From NCBI GenBank assembly GCA_004293165.1, contig RDYL01000002.1, positions 310,001-374,000 of the forward strand: a stretch of DNA of 64,000 nt, given 5' to 3'. The notes under the pieces are model-generated. The model was not told the DNA's origin, ran no database searches, and saw only the letters and a program-made list of their open reading frames with translations. Both the position numbers and the translations under genes were made by a program. Origin of the DNA: Flavobacteriia bacterium. Lineage in GTDB: Bacteria > Bacteroidota > Bacteroidia > Flavobacteriales > Flavobacteriaceae. The first letter of the stretch is position 1. Each line of letters begins with the position of its first letter. Positions 26,693 through 36,163 of the stretch are shown here, one piece after another.

Positions 26693-27214
26693 ATGAGTTT
26701 TATTGATATTGTTTTTGCGGTTTTATTGGGTTTTGCGGTTTATAAAGGTTTGAAAAACGGGCTTTTTGTAGAAGTTGCTTCGTTTGTGGCTTTGATTTTA
26801 GGAATTTACTTAGCGATTAAATTTTCGAATTTAGTAGGTGCTATTTTTACTGGAATTTTCCCGAGTTGGAATCCGAAATATATTGAAATTACGGCTTTTA
26901 TCATCACGTTTTTGTTGGTGGTGATTGCAATTCACTTGAGTGCAAAAATTTTAACCAAATTAGTCGATTTTGCTTTTCTAGGTTGGATTAATAAATTGGC
27001 AGGTGTAATTTTTAGCGTATTGAAAACGATTTTAGCGTTGAGTGTGGCACTTTTTATTTTTGAGAAAATCAACATCAATAACATAGTGCTTTCTAAAGAA
27101 ACGCAAGAGCACTCGCTTTTTTATAACCCAATTCAGAATATTTCAAAAGCGATTTATCCTACGATTGAAGGTTGGTATGGTAGTTTGAAGTCGGGAGTTG
27201 AGAGTGAGAATTAA
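26693..27214 (+). CDS. CvpA-family membrane protein
   Basis: A 173-aa inner-membrane protein with four helices in the CvpA/colicin V production pattern: FIDIVFAVLLGFAVYKGLKNGLFVEVASFVALILGIYLAI and a GWINKLAGVIFSVLKTIL helix. The family is needed for colicin V production in E. coli and for envelope homeostasis. An earlier in-frame ATG at 26660 would add a hydrophobic 11-residue leader; MSFIDIV at 26693 fits family N-termini better. Confidence 0.88.
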   Translation: MSFIDIVFAVLLGFAVYKGLKNGLFVEVASFVALILGIYLAIKFSNLVGAIFTGIFPSWNPKYIEITAFIITFLLVVIAIHLSAKILTKLVDFAFLGWINKLAGVIFSVLKTILALSVALFIFEKININNIVLSKETQEHSLFYNPIQNISKAIYPTIEGWYGSLKSGVESEN

Positions 27215-27217
27215 TAG

Positions 27218-27943
27218 TTATTCTGTAACTCCGATTATTACACCAAAATTTCCATCGATTTGATTCCAATTCTTTTCTGGAAGATAGGTTCTTGACACAA
27301 ATCCGTCTAAGTATAAGGCGTTTTTGCATCCAAGTTTTTTAAAATATTCGGCAAAATCATAAAAATTGATTTCCTTTTTTGAAATAGCAAATATGATTTG
27401 ATTGTTTGGTAAAATCCCAACGCCATTACGAATATTTAAATTGGTAGAATTCTTTTTAAATGCAGTATGAATTTCGCCATCAATTACCAACATTGGACCC
27501 GATTGAGTTGCATATTTTATCTTTTCATTACTCAAAAAATTTTCCGTTTTGCAAATCATTGGATTTTTATCCGTTGTAAGATAAAAAACACCATTTGGCT
27601 TTAAATAAAAATTGCCTTTCCCATTTGAAGTATCAATTTCTGATTTAGTAATTGTGTTTTCAACATACAATCCTTGGGGTGAATTGTCTTTTTTATACAT
27701 TCCGCCATTAGTTGAAAACAGCAGTTTTTTGTTTTTACTTTTAAGCCATGAAATTAAATTTTCAGCATTTTTAAAATGCTCTTCTTTTTTGTTTTTCCAA
27801 AAAAATTCTAAATTCTGCTTTTTTGGATTCACAATATAACTTACAAATCTGTCATCTTCATTAGCTGGCTTACCAAATTGATAAAAACCAACTGAAATTA
27901 TTGCTATGATTAATAAAATTATAAATGTGCCTTTTTTTGACAT
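27218..27943 (-). CDS. phosphodiester glycosidase (NAGPA/DUF2233) family protein
   Basis: A 241-aa protein with one N-terminal membrane anchor (IILLIIAIISVGFY). The core shows the DUF2233 motifs TNGGMY, RNGVGI and ALYLDGFVS. The family contains the N-acetylglucosamine-1-phosphodiester alpha-N-acetylglucosaminidase fold; bacterial members act on phosphodiester-linked sugars or exopolysaccharide, substrate unknown here. It is 7 bases downstream of batE on the same strand and may be read through from the bat operon. Confidence 0.87.
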   Translation of the reverse strand: MSKKGTFIILLIIAIISVGFYQFGKPANEDDRFVSYIVNPKKQNLEFFWKNKKEEHFKNAENLISWLKSKNKKLLFSTNGGMYKKDNSPQGLYVENTITKSEIDTSNGKGNFYLKPNGVFYLTTDKNPMICKTENFLSNEKIKYATQSGPMLVIDGEIHTAFKKNSTNLNIRNGVGILPNNQIIFAISKKEINFYDFAEYFKKLGCKNALYLDGFVSRTYLPEKNWNQIDGNFGVIIGVTE

Positions 27944-27950
27944 GATGAAA

Positions 27951-28709
27951 TTATTCCTTCACTTCCTTAATCGCTTCTTTGTCAATCCACGCTTTGGTTT
28001 TGTCGGTGAGTTCTACTTGTTTCCAGTTGCCTAATTCTTCTAAAACGAAGACTTTTGTTCCTTCATGAAGCGTTACAACATCTTCAGAACTATTTTTTGG
28101 TTCGGCTTTCAAAGTCGTTGATTCTGCAAAAACGATGGCTGGATTATAATTTGCATCGAAATTCTTTTGTAAAAAAGCGGAGAAAACGGTTACGCCAATT
28201 CCAACTAAAAACAACAGGAATAAACTGAAAAAAGTACGTTTTAGTAATACGGTATTTCCAAAATAATAACCTAAAAATGAAAGCAAACTCAGGAAAGCAA
28301 TAAAAATGGCGATCCAAGCCCAAGTGTCATAATGAAATGTGCTAGTGAACTCTTTTACCATTTTTTTGAAACCGACTTCTGGAAGAATTTTAATGTCGTC
28401 TATAGCCATTTTTTGCGCAAAAGACAAATTGGTTTGAATGGCTTCGTCATCTGGGTTTAAAAGCAATGCTTTTTCGTAGTTGTAAATTGATGGTGCTACT
28501 TTTCCTAATTTGTAATAGCAATTGGCAATATTAAAATACAAATCGGCCGATTCGCTGCCTTGGTTTACAATGCTTTCGAAAGATCTTACTGCTTGTTCGT
28601 AATCGCCTTTGTTGTACAAATTGTTTGCTTTTTTGAAAGTAGCGTCGATTGATTCGTTTGCTAAAGCGAATTGAAATGTTAGTATGAAAAGGAGAATGTA
28701 TTTTTTCAT
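27951..28709 (-). CDS. batE: BatE: TPR protein with membrane helices and SH3-like domain
   Basis: A 252-aa protein with a signal peptide, two to three TPR motifs (residues about 20-110: NNLYNKGDYEQAVRSFESIV, YFNIANCYYKLGKVAPSIYNYEKALLLNP), two membrane helices (about 130-190) and a C-terminal bacterial SH3 domain (VFAESTTLKAEPKNSSEDVVTLHEGTKV). This order matches BatE, the last gene of the Bacteroides aerotolerance operon. It probably supports an envelope complex with the VWA proteins BatA and BatB. An 86-base gap with a hairpin separates it from batD. Confidence 0.85.
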   Translation of the reverse strand: MKKYILLFILTFQFALANESIDATFKKANNLYNKGDYEQAVRSFESIVNQGSESADLYFNIANCYYKLGKVAPSIYNYEKALLLNPDDEAIQTNLSFAQKMAIDDIKILPEVGFKKMVKEFTSTFHYDTWAWIAIFIAFLSLLSFLGYYFGNTVLLKRTFFSLFLLFLVGIGVTVFSAFLQKNFDANYNPAIVFAESTTLKAEPKNSSEDVVTLHEGTKVFVLEELGNWKQVELTDKTKAWIDKEAIKEVKE

Positions 28710-28754
28710 GATTTTTTTGTTAAACCAGTCTTATATCTTAATCAATCATTTGAG

Positions 28755-28775
28755 ATGCTGAAAAGAGTTCAGCAT
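28755..28775. repeat. short hairpin between batD and batE
   Basis: ATGCTGAA and TTCAGCAT pair around a 5-base loop (AAGAG). It is one of the short intergenic palindromes in this window. Confidence 0.8.
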
Positions 28776-28795
28776 GACAAATTAGTATTTTGTGG

Positions 28796-30571
28796 TTAAA
28801 TTTGTTTTTCAAGTTCGGTAATTATTTCGATAGCTCTGTCAAAATCGTTATGCATTGCAGTATCAGTTGCTGGTGCATATCTTGCGAATTCACAATCATT
28901 CATTAATTCCATAAACTGATTGACACTACTTTCAGATGCGTTTTTATTTTGTAATATTTCAATAATATTTTCTTTACTCATTTCAACCGTTTCGATGTGT
29001 AATTTGGCTTTTAAGAAATTGTGTAACGCTTTTTCCATTGCCATATAAAACGGTACTTTGTCGCCCATTTGTTTTTTGGCTTCCGATAAATATTTCTTCA
29101 CTAATCGATTATTATTTCTAACTCGATTACCCACAACATCGGCATCTTTTGCTTCTTTTTGTTTTCTAGCAATCATCACAATCGGAATCAATAATAATGG
29201 CGCCAATAACAAACTATAAAACAATCCAGAACCCAAGAAATCTTCTCTAGATGCTGAAACAAATTCTGTTTTTAATTTATTATATTGAAATACTTCCTTT
29301 TTCTGAATGGCTTGCTTATTTGCATTTTCTTTGTTAGAAACTACTGTTCCGTCACCTTCTGCTACATCAATAGTAATTTCTTTTGATGTAATGGTTTTGT
29401 ATGAATTACTTGCCAAATCATAGTACGAAAACTCAATAGGTTTAATTGTGTATTTTCCTTTGAACTGAGGAATAATCGTATATTTATCTGATACTTTTCC
29501 AACAATTCCTGTAACAGGCGTTTGCACATTTTCAATATGTGCTGGATCGTACATTTCTAGCGCACTTGGCACAATTGGTTTTGGTAAGTTAAACAATTTT
29601 AAATTCCCTTTTCCCGAAACACTGACTTCTAAATCTAACGATTCTCCAGCTTTTAATGTGGTTTTTGATGGCACTACTTTGAAATCAAAATTTCCAACAG
29701 CTCCAGTAAAACTTGATGGTTTATTGTTTTCTGGCAAAGCTTTTACGTTAATTGTTTGAACACCTGTTGAAAGTGATTTTTGAATCAATCTCATTTCATA
29801 TTCTCCAAACCAATCACGACGGCCTGTTGGTACTTCGGCATCTAATTCGATTTTGAAAGGTTCTATTTTTTTAGCACCCGCTTCTAAAGGATATAAAATC
29901 ACTTTTCGAAGCACCACCATGCTATAATCTTTTCCGTTGAATTTTCCTCTTTCGGCACGAAGTTGTTTCATATCGATATATTGACTCCAAAAATCTTCGT
30001 ATTTAGGTGCTTTAAAATTTCTAAAATTTCCAACGGTTGATCTTGGCTCAAAATACAATTTGTATATTACAGTAACGGGTTGGTTGACATAAGGATTCTT
30101 TGTTGACATTTCAGCCACCAAATGAATTCCTTCCCCATAATTCATGTTGTTAGGTTGTCCAGGATAAGACGGTATTTCTATTGGATCGGTAATCGTAATT
30201 CTAATTGGCGCCGATTTATACGTAGTTTCATTAAATTGAATGGAAGCAGAACCTATAGTAAAAACACCTTTTTTTACTGGGGTTAAATAATAGATAACTT
30301 GCGTAGAAATTTCTCTTTTTTGGGTTACTTTTCCATTTACAATAGTTATAGAAGTTTGATTCCCTTTATTAATAAAAGGGCCTTCTGTTTTAAAACCTGA
30401 AAATTTTGGTGGTTCAAAATTATCTCCTTCATTATTTATAGTGAAAACTAATTGAATTCGTTCATTTAAACCATAAGAACTCCTCTCTGTTTGCGCTTCA
30501 AATTTTACTTGAGCAGAAACAGTTGAAATAACTAAAAGTAAAACTAATTGTATGGCTTTAAAAAATTTCAT
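28796..30571 (-). CDS. batD: BatD family protein
   Basis: A 591-aa envelope protein with signal peptide, repeated BatD immunoglobulin-like domains (VKFEAQTERSSYGLNERIQLVFTINNEGDNFEPPKF; GIHLVAEMSTKNPYVNQPVTVIYKLYF), one membrane helix near residue 440 (GLFYSLLLAPLLLIPIVMI) and a cytosolic tail that resembles DUF4381-like helices. It belongs to the moxR-DUF58-bat operon; the Bat proteins influence oxidative-stress tolerance and, in some bacteria, envelope integrity. A second, shorter BatD-like gene lies 2 bases upstream. Confidence 0.93.
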   Translation of the reverse strand: MKFFKAIQLVLLLVISTVSAQVKFEAQTERSSYGLNERIQLVFTINNEGDNFEPPKFSGFKTEGPFINKGNQTSITIVNGKVTQKREISTQVIYYLTPVKKGVFTIGSASIQFNETTYKSAPIRITITDPIEIPSYPGQPNNMNYGEGIHLVAEMSTKNPYVNQPVTVIYKLYFEPRSTVGNFRNFKAPKYEDFWSQYIDMKQLRAERGKFNGKDYSMVVLRKVILYPLEAGAKKIEPFKIELDAEVPTGRRDWFGEYEMRLIQKSLSTGVQTINVKALPENNKPSSFTGAVGNFDFKVVPSKTTLKAGESLDLEVSVSGKGNLKLFNLPKPIVPSALEMYDPAHIENVQTPVTGIVGKVSDKYTIIPQFKGKYTIKPIEFSYYDLASNSYKTITSKEITIDVAEGDGTVVSNKENANKQAIQKKEVFQYNKLKTEFVSASREDFLGSGLFYSLLLAPLLLIPIVMIARKQKEAKDADVVGNRVRNNNRLVKKYLSEAKKQMGDKVPFYMAMEKALHNFLKAKLHIETVEMSKENIIEILQNKNASESSVNQFMELMNDCEFARYAPATDTAMHNDFDRAIEIITELEKQI

Positions 30572-30573
30572 TT

Positions 30574-31749
30574 TTATTTAACTTGTATGGTAAATTCTTT
30601 TGAATATATGGCTTTTTTTTCATTTGTTATCTCGTTGTAAAAATAAAAACTTGCTGGATAAAAAGTGTATTTTCCTTCATAAACAGCTTTTAATTTATAA
30701 GTTCTGATAGCAACAGTTTTTATTTTTCCGTTTTCTAATGTTCTTTCGTTTTTTAAAGTGTTTGAAACGGTTTCAAATGCTTCATGAATATATAAATTGG
30801 GAATCACGTTGTCTTCAAGAAAACCATCGCCATAAAGTTGAACTACTACTTCAAAAATTTTCCCTTTTTTGTATTCTGACTTATCAGGGATAATAACGTC
30901 TAATTTATAGTCGCCAAACGATTTAATTTCATGAGGAAATTTATAGTTCGTTTGAAAATTTTTAACTTTAATTCGTTCAGAAACCACCGGCAAAATTGTA
31001 TTTATAGATTTTTTTAATGTTTGGTTTTCTTGTGATGCTATAATCTCGTCGTAACTTACTTTTATTTTATTATGTATGTAAGTATGGTAATTTTCTTTAA
31101 ATCGTAAAACATCATTTTTTATAATCTTGCAATTGTACTCTTTATTATTGAAATTTTCTTTAAAAACAGAATCATATGTGCTTAAAGCATATAAATAAAA
31201 CTCTCTCAAGTACTCTTTTTCAAAATCAAAATCAATTGAAGACGGTTGAATATTATTATCGTAATATAATTTATAATTTACCGAAATTTGTTGGTACTTG
31301 TAAGGTTCATAATTTGAAATTTCTGCAATAATAAAAATGTTGTTTTCTTTATTGAATGGATCATTTTCAACTGTATTGCCTTTAACCAAAACAGTTAACG
31401 GATTTGTTTTATATTCTTCTCCTTCATATTCAAAAATAATACTTTCAATATTTAAGACGCCTGTTTTTTTTGGTTTTAGTAGATATGTTCTTGTAATTTG
31501 TGCTTTTGAGACACCTCTTGTAATAGTTACATTATGATAGTTATTTGTTTGGTAAATTTCAAAATCTTTAAAAACAGGATTAATTAAATCAGCATTTCTA
31601 TTATTAAATTCTATTGTAAATGTTAACACATCAAAAAAGCCTATAGTATCTTTTGAAATACTTGAAGAAACTATTAGATCGTCTTGAGAAAAACTCAATT
31701 GACCATTTAATGCAATTATTAAAAAAAATATTTTAACTATATTTTTCAT
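30574..31749 (-). CDS. second BatD-like protein lacking the C-terminal membrane domain
   Basis: A 391-aa secreted protein with signal peptide (ALNGQLSFSQ). It has the same start (ISKDTIGFFDVLTFTIEFNNRNADLINPVFKDFEIYQT; RTYLLKPKKTGVLNIESI) and domain pattern as BatD, but ends at the last beta domain without a membrane helix. It sits between batC and batD with 2-4 base gaps. A diverged tandem paralogue is the simplest reading; function is unknown, though it must act in the periplasm or outer membrane space with the other Bat proteins. Confidence 0.82.
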   Translation of the reverse strand: MKNIVKIFFLIIALNGQLSFSQDDLIVSSSISKDTIGFFDVLTFTIEFNNRNADLINPVFKDFEIYQTNNYHNVTITRGVSKAQITRTYLLKPKKTGVLNIESIIFEYEGEEYKTNPLTVLVKGNTVENDPFNKENNIFIIAEISNYEPYKYQQISVNYKLYYDNNIQPSSIDFDFEKEYLREFYLYALSTYDSVFKENFNNKEYNCKIIKNDVLRFKENYHTYIHNKIKVSYDEIIASQENQTLKKSINTILPVVSERIKVKNFQTNYKFPHEIKSFGDYKLDVIIPDKSEYKKGKIFEVVVQLYGDGFLEDNVIPNLYIHEAFETVSNTLKNERTLENGKIKTVAIRTYKLKAVYEGKYTFYPASFYFYNEITNEKKAIYSKEFTIQVK

Positions 31750-31752
31750 GAA

Positions 31753-32490
31753 TTACCAATCTTTTTCATTTGAAGCTGGACGTCCTTTTACTTTTTTTGC
31801 ATTTACTTTGTCCTGCAATTTCTTTTCTGCATTATTTACGGCATCTAAGATATTATCGATTCGCTGTTTATCAGCACCACTTGGTTTTGGATTTTCTTTT
31901 TCATCTTCTTTTTTATCACCATCGCCTTTGTTTTTGTCTTTATCACCTTCTTTATTAGTATCGTTTTTGTTTTCCTTATCGTTTTTGTTATTTTCTGGTT
32001 GTGGTTTTTTGTCTTGACCACCTTTTCCTTTATTATCTTTCTTGTCGTTTTTTGGTGGTGGATTCTCTTTTTTCTTCTTTTTAGCTAAAGCGTAATTATA
32101 GCGTGTTTCTTCATCAAACGGGTTATTACGTAACGCATTTTTATACGCTTCAGCAGCCGCTTCATAATTTTTGTCCAACATAAAAGTATTTCCTAAATTA
32201 TGATAAATTCGATGTTTTTCGACTTTGGTTTTTGCCGTTTCTAAAGCCTGAATATATTTTATTTGTGCTTCACCATGTTGATTTTGTCTGTATATACTAT
32301 TACCTAAATTATATCCTGCAACTGCTTTTTTGGGCGATTTTTTCGATTCGGTTACCCTATAATCTGCTTCGGCATTGGTATAACTTTTTTGAGCAAAAGA
32401 TTGATTTCCATTGTACAGGTTTTTATCTTTCTCTTGACTAAAAAGCATGCCACTAAGCAACAAAACTAGTATATAAACTATCTTATTCAT
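31753..32490 (-). CDS. batC: BatC: TPR protein with highly charged tail
   Basis: A 245-aa protein with signal peptide (LLLSGMLFSQ), TPR motifs at about residues 45-140 (KAVAGYNLGNSIYRQNQHGEAQIKYIQAL; HNLGNTFMLDKNYEAAAEAYKNAL) and an extremely Lys/Asp/Glu/Asn-rich tail of about 80 residues. This is the BatC architecture. It overlaps batB by 8 bases. Confidence 0.9.
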   Translation of the reverse strand: MNKIVYILVLLLSGMLFSQEKDKNLYNGNQSFAQKSYTNAEADYRVTESKKSPKKAVAGYNLGNSIYRQNQHGEAQIKYIQALETAKTKVEKHRIYHNLGNTFMLDKNYEAAAEAYKNALRNNPFDEETRYNYALAKKKKKENPPPKNDKKDNKGKGGQDKKPQPENNKNDKENKNDTNKEGDKDKNKGDGDKKEDEKENPKPSGADKQRIDNILDAVNNAEKKLQDKVNAKKVKGRPASNEKDW

Positions 32491-33526
32491 GTTTTTTCTC
32501 GTTAAATAAATTCAACTTTTGCACCCAATTTGTTTTTTTCTCCAACAGAAAAATATCTGCCAAAAGCAACAAGAATCCCAATCCTAGAAACCATTGATAT
32601 TGTGATTCAAAATCGGCAATTTGTTGTGATTCGAATTCTGATTTTTCAATTTTATCTAATGATTTTTTCACCTCTTCTACCACTTCCTTTGTAGATGCGC
32701 CTATAATATATTTTGCTTTAGTTTTATTGGCAATATTTTGCAACACTTCTGGGTATAATTTTGTAATCACATTTTCTCCGTTTTGGTCTTTTTTATACGA
32801 AGAAATGTTGCCTCTATTATCTTTTAAAGGAATTAAACCACCTTTTTCTGTGCCCACACCAATCGTTAAAATACGAACGCCTTTTTCTCGAGCCATTTCA
32901 ATTGCTTCTTCAGCTCCATCACCATGATCTTCGCCGTCTGAAACCAAAATAATTAGTTTACTAGTATCTTTTATGTCAAAATAATCTACCGAAAGCTTAA
33001 TGGCGTCATTAAAAGCAGTTCCTTGCGAAGAAACCATATTGGTATTCATGCTTTGCAGATACATTTTAGCAATACTATAATCGGTCGTCATGGGTAAAAC
33101 AGGATATGCACTTCCGGCATAACCTACAATTCCAACTCTATCATTTCCAAATTGATTGATGATTTGCGACACCAATTGCTTAGTTTTTTCTAAACGGTTT
33201 GGCGCCACGTCTTCGGCTAACATACTTTTTGAAATATCTATAGCAAAAACAACATCAATCCCTTGGCGTTTTACGGTTTCCATTTTGGTTCCCATTTTTG
33301 GGTTTACCAAAGCAATTATTACGCAAACAATAGCCAATAGCAGAAGTACTACTTTTAAAACAGGTTTAAAAGTTGATTTTTCAGGGCTTAATTTTTCAAA
33401 CAATTCCAAATCGGCAAAAGCGGCTTGTTTTTTTCTTTTCCAAAACAAATTGAATAGAAAAAGTGCCACTACAATTGGAATGAGTGCTATTAAATAAAAA
33501 TATATTGGGCTTTCTAATTCAAACAT
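32483..33526 (-). CDS. batB: BatB: VWA-domain membrane protein
   Basis: A 347-aa protein with two N-terminal membrane helices, a von Willebrand A domain with MIDAS motif DISKS at residues 97-101 (VVFAIDISKSM) and a C-terminal helix near 310-330. The start and end overlap or nearly touch batA and batC. BatA and BatB are the paired VWA proteins of the aerotolerance operon; the MoxR ATPase upstream is thought to act on such metal-dependent partners. Confidence 0.93.
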   Translation of the reverse strand: MFELESPIYFYLIALIPIVVALFLFNLFWKRKKQAAFADLELFEKLSPEKSTFKPVLKVVLLLLAIVCVIIALVNPKMGTKMETVKRQGIDVVFAIDISKSMLAEDVAPNRLEKTKQLVSQIINQFGNDRVGIVGYAGSAYPVLPMTTDYSIAKMYLQSMNTNMVSSQGTAFNDAIKLSVDYFDIKDTSKLIILVSDGEDHGDGAEEAIEMAREKGVRILTIGVGTEKGGLIPLKDNRGNISSYKKDQNGENVITKLYPEVLQNIANKTKAKYIIGASTKEVVEEVKKSLDKIEKSEFESQQIADFESQYQWFLGLGFLLLLADIFLLEKKTNWVQKLNLFNEKKHE

Positions 33527-33537
33527 TTTTTCTCTTT

Positions 33538-34542
33538 CTAAACGATTCCTCTAAAAACTGAATTTCTCAACAACACTTCAATTCCTAATAAAACAAAAGC
33601 TATTAGTGCAAATGACTTATACTTTTCGTCGTAATTATAAAATTTCTTTTCGTCAATTTCTGTGGTTTCTAACTTATTAATTTCGTCGTAAATGGCTTGT
33701 AATTTTTGATTTGATGTGGCTCTAAAATATTTGGCATCCGTTGATTTTGCAATTTCTTGCATTAATTTTTGGTCAATTTCTACAGGCATCATTCTAAAAA
33801 CTAACTTTCCATTCGCATCTTTTGCCACAGGAAACATTGCTTTTCCATTGGTTCCAATTCCGATAGTATAAACTTTTATACCATATTCTTTTGCAATTTC
33901 CGCTGCAGTTCTTGGGTCAATTGTTCCTGAATTATTTACACCATCTGTTAATAAAATAATAATTCTACTTTTTGCTTTGCTATCTTTTATTCGATTAATT
34001 GCTGTGGCTAACCCAACACCTATTCCTGTTCCGTCTTCAATAATAGAATCATCATATTCTACGGTTTTTAATGATTGCAAAATAATGGCTTTATCAGAGG
34101 TTACAGGAGTTCTAGTGTAACTTTCACCGGCATAAACTACTAAACCTATTCTGTCATTTACTCTATCTTGTATAAATGTGGACGCAACTTTTTTTAGTGC
34201 TTCTAAACGGTTTGGTTTTAAATCATTGGCCAACATACTACTCGAAACATCGATTGCCATTACAATATCAATTCCTTTAGTGGTTTTTGATTTTGAAGTA
34301 ACATCCACGCTTCTTGGTCGGGCTAAAGCAATAATGATTAAACATAATGCTAAAATTCGCAATACATGTAGAAACGGTTTTGCTTTGGCTAAAAAAGTTC
34401 TATTGTGTTTAAATGGTGTTACCGAACTCATCTTTAGTGTAGCCGAAAGTTGGTTTCGTTTATAAAACAACCATGCAATAGCTACTGGCAAAAGCAGAAA
34501 TAGCCATAAAAATTCTGGATTTAAAAAAGTTACTTTTCCCAT
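33538..34542 (-). CDS. batA: BatA: VWA-domain membrane protein
   Basis: A 334-aa paralogue of BatB with the same plan: two N-terminal helices, VWA domain with MIDAS DVSSS at residues 98-102, and a C-terminal helix. Its ATG overlaps the stop codon of the upstream gene in a TAATG arrangement. It is followed by batB after 11 bases. Confidence 0.93.
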   Translation of the reverse strand: MGKVTFLNPEFLWLFLLLPVAIAWLFYKRNQLSATLKMSSVTPFKHNRTFLAKAKPFLHVLRILALCLIIIALARPRSVDVTSKSKTTKGIDIVMAIDVSSSMLANDLKPNRLEALKKVASTFIQDRVNDRIGLVVYAGESYTRTPVTSDKAIILQSLKTVEYDDSIIEDGTGIGVGLATAINRIKDSKAKSRIIILLTDGVNNSGTIDPRTAAEIAKEYGIKVYTIGIGTNGKAMFPVAKDANGKLVFRMMPVEIDQKLMQEIAKSTDAKYFRATSNQKLQAIYDEINKLETTEIDEKKFYNYDEKYKSFALIAFVLLGIEVLLRNSVFRGIV

Positions 34543-36158
34543 TATTTTTTTGCTTTTCTTAGTTCAATCGAATTCTGAATCTTCTCCATAATTTGTTTTG
34601 CGTGTTCATCATCTTCCTTATAAATTAAGAAAAATTCTTGTGCACCACCTGGTTGAGCAAAAACCAAAATTTCGTAGCTCATTTTTTGGTCTTCTTTTGT
34701 AATGTCATTAAAAGCTGTAAAGCTTCCGTATGATTTTTTACCTGAAAGACCTTTTACGTTTTCAAAATCAGCGGTTTTTACAATGATATTTTTGGCACCA
34801 AAACGTTCCAATTCTTTCAAATCCGTTTCTAGTGCTGCTTCTAAATCCAACTTGGTTGTGTCTTTAAAAGCTGTAGTTACCAAAATAATTGAAAAATCAT
34901 CAATAATACTACCATACATAAATCTATTGGTCGATTTTACATTTTCAGGAAGGTTATTTTGAATTTTTTCGTCGTTATTTCGTTTCAAAACCTTTGGCGT
35001 TTCAATCACAATTGCAGGTTCTCCGTATTCAGAAGTAATCCATTCTTTTTCTAATAATTCTTCGGTGGTGTACCCAATGTGATGCTCTTTTAAATAATCT
35101 AAACCAAAAGTGTAAGCAAAAATTCCAACTGAAATCACAAATAAAACAACAGCAATTCCGACTGAGATAGCGGTTCGCATGAATTTTTGTTTCTTTAATT
35201 CTTTACGACGCACTTCTTCTGCAAAAAGTGCTTCGGCTTGTTCTTCAGTTCTTGGTAATGCTTTGTCAACGATTAATATAAATTTATCAACGATGCTTTT
35301 ATCTTTTTCAATTTCAAATTGCAATGGTTTTGATTTGGCAAATTTTACTAAATCAGAATTTTCTAAAACCTGACGAAATTTGTCCAATTCTTCACGATTC
35401 ACAAACATTTTCTTCTCTGAAATTGCCTTTTTTAATGCATCCATCAACTCGCTTGAAGTACTTTCCATAGCTGGAACATGCACTGATTCTTCAATGTACG
35501 TTCGAGCAATATCGGTCATTTCAGAATAATATTCTTTTACATCGCCTTTTTGAACCAATTGTTTTTTATCTAAATTTTGAAGATACGCAATTGCTTTTTC
35601 AATGGGTGAAGCGAAAAATTCTTCTTCTTTTACTTTTCCGTTTTGTAATTTTTTAATGATGAAATACGAACCAAAACCTGAAGCAATTATTAAACCTAAT
35701 AATACCAATAATTTCCACCATTCGCTACTCGGTTCTTCTTCGGTAGCGATGATGTTTTTAATATCATACATTTGCTGCTTAGTGGTATCTACTTTTACAT
35801 TTTTTACTACAATGGAAAGCGAATCGGTTTGAAAATCTTTTTGATTGATTTTCACCATTAGTTTCGGAATTAAATACCTTCCCGAATCAAATTGAGTTAA
35901 CCCATACTTTTTGATTAATTCGTATTGTGAATTGTTTTTTACAGTATCAATTGGATACGATTCTAAAACTTCTAAAGCGCCAAAATTTTTCGCATTTGGA
36001 AAAACTACTTTATCCTTTGCATTTACCGAAGCTTTAATCGTTAAATGGAATTGCGATCCAATTTTTATTTGTGAAGAATCAATAGCTGTCGTGATTTTTT
36101 GAGCTGATCCCAAAAATCCAAACAATAAAGCAATATAAAAGTAAATTGTCTTTTTCAT
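34542..36158 (-). CDS. bat-operon membrane protein with N-terminal BatD-like domain
   Basis: A 538-aa protein with signal peptide, an N-terminal beta domain of BatD style (ITTAIDSSQIKIGSQFHLTIKASV), a membrane helix near 148-168, a cytosolic helical region (EEFFASPIEKAIAYLQNLDKKQLV...) and a second helix near 330-350, then a C-terminal domain of unknown fold that may be periplasmic. In flavobacteria a gene of this kind usually lies between the DUF58 gene and batA; function is unknown. Coupled to batA by TAATG. Confidence 0.78.
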   Translation of the reverse strand: MKKTIYFYIALLFGFLGSAQKITTAIDSSQIKIGSQFHLTIKASVNAKDKVVFPNAKNFGALEVLESYPIDTVKNNSQYELIKKYGLTQFDSGRYLIPKLMVKINQKDFQTDSLSIVVKNVKVDTTKQQMYDIKNIIATEEEPSSEWWKLLVLLGLIIASGFGSYFIIKKLQNGKVKEEEFFASPIEKAIAYLQNLDKKQLVQKGDVKEYYSEMTDIARTYIEESVHVPAMESTSSELMDALKKAISEKKMFVNREELDKFRQVLENSDLVKFAKSKPLQFEIEKDKSIVDKFILIVDKALPRTEEQAEALFAEEVRRKELKKQKFMRTAISVGIAVVLFVISVGIFAYTFGLDYLKEHHIGYTTEELLEKEWITSEYGEPAIVIETPKVLKRNNDEKIQNNLPENVKSTNRFMYGSIIDDFSIILVTTAFKDTTKLDLEAALETDLKELERFGAKNIIVKTADFENVKGLSGKKSYGSFTAFNDITKEDQKMSYEILVFAQPGGAQEFFLIYKEDDEHAKQIMEKIQNSIELRKAKK

Positions 36159-36163
36159 TTTTC

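Noticed and set aside
31748-32017. 89-codon plus-strand frame rich in Ser, Leu and Phe
   Set aside because: It is the antisense of the Lys/Asp/Glu-rich tail of BatC, whose codon bias leaves the other strand open.
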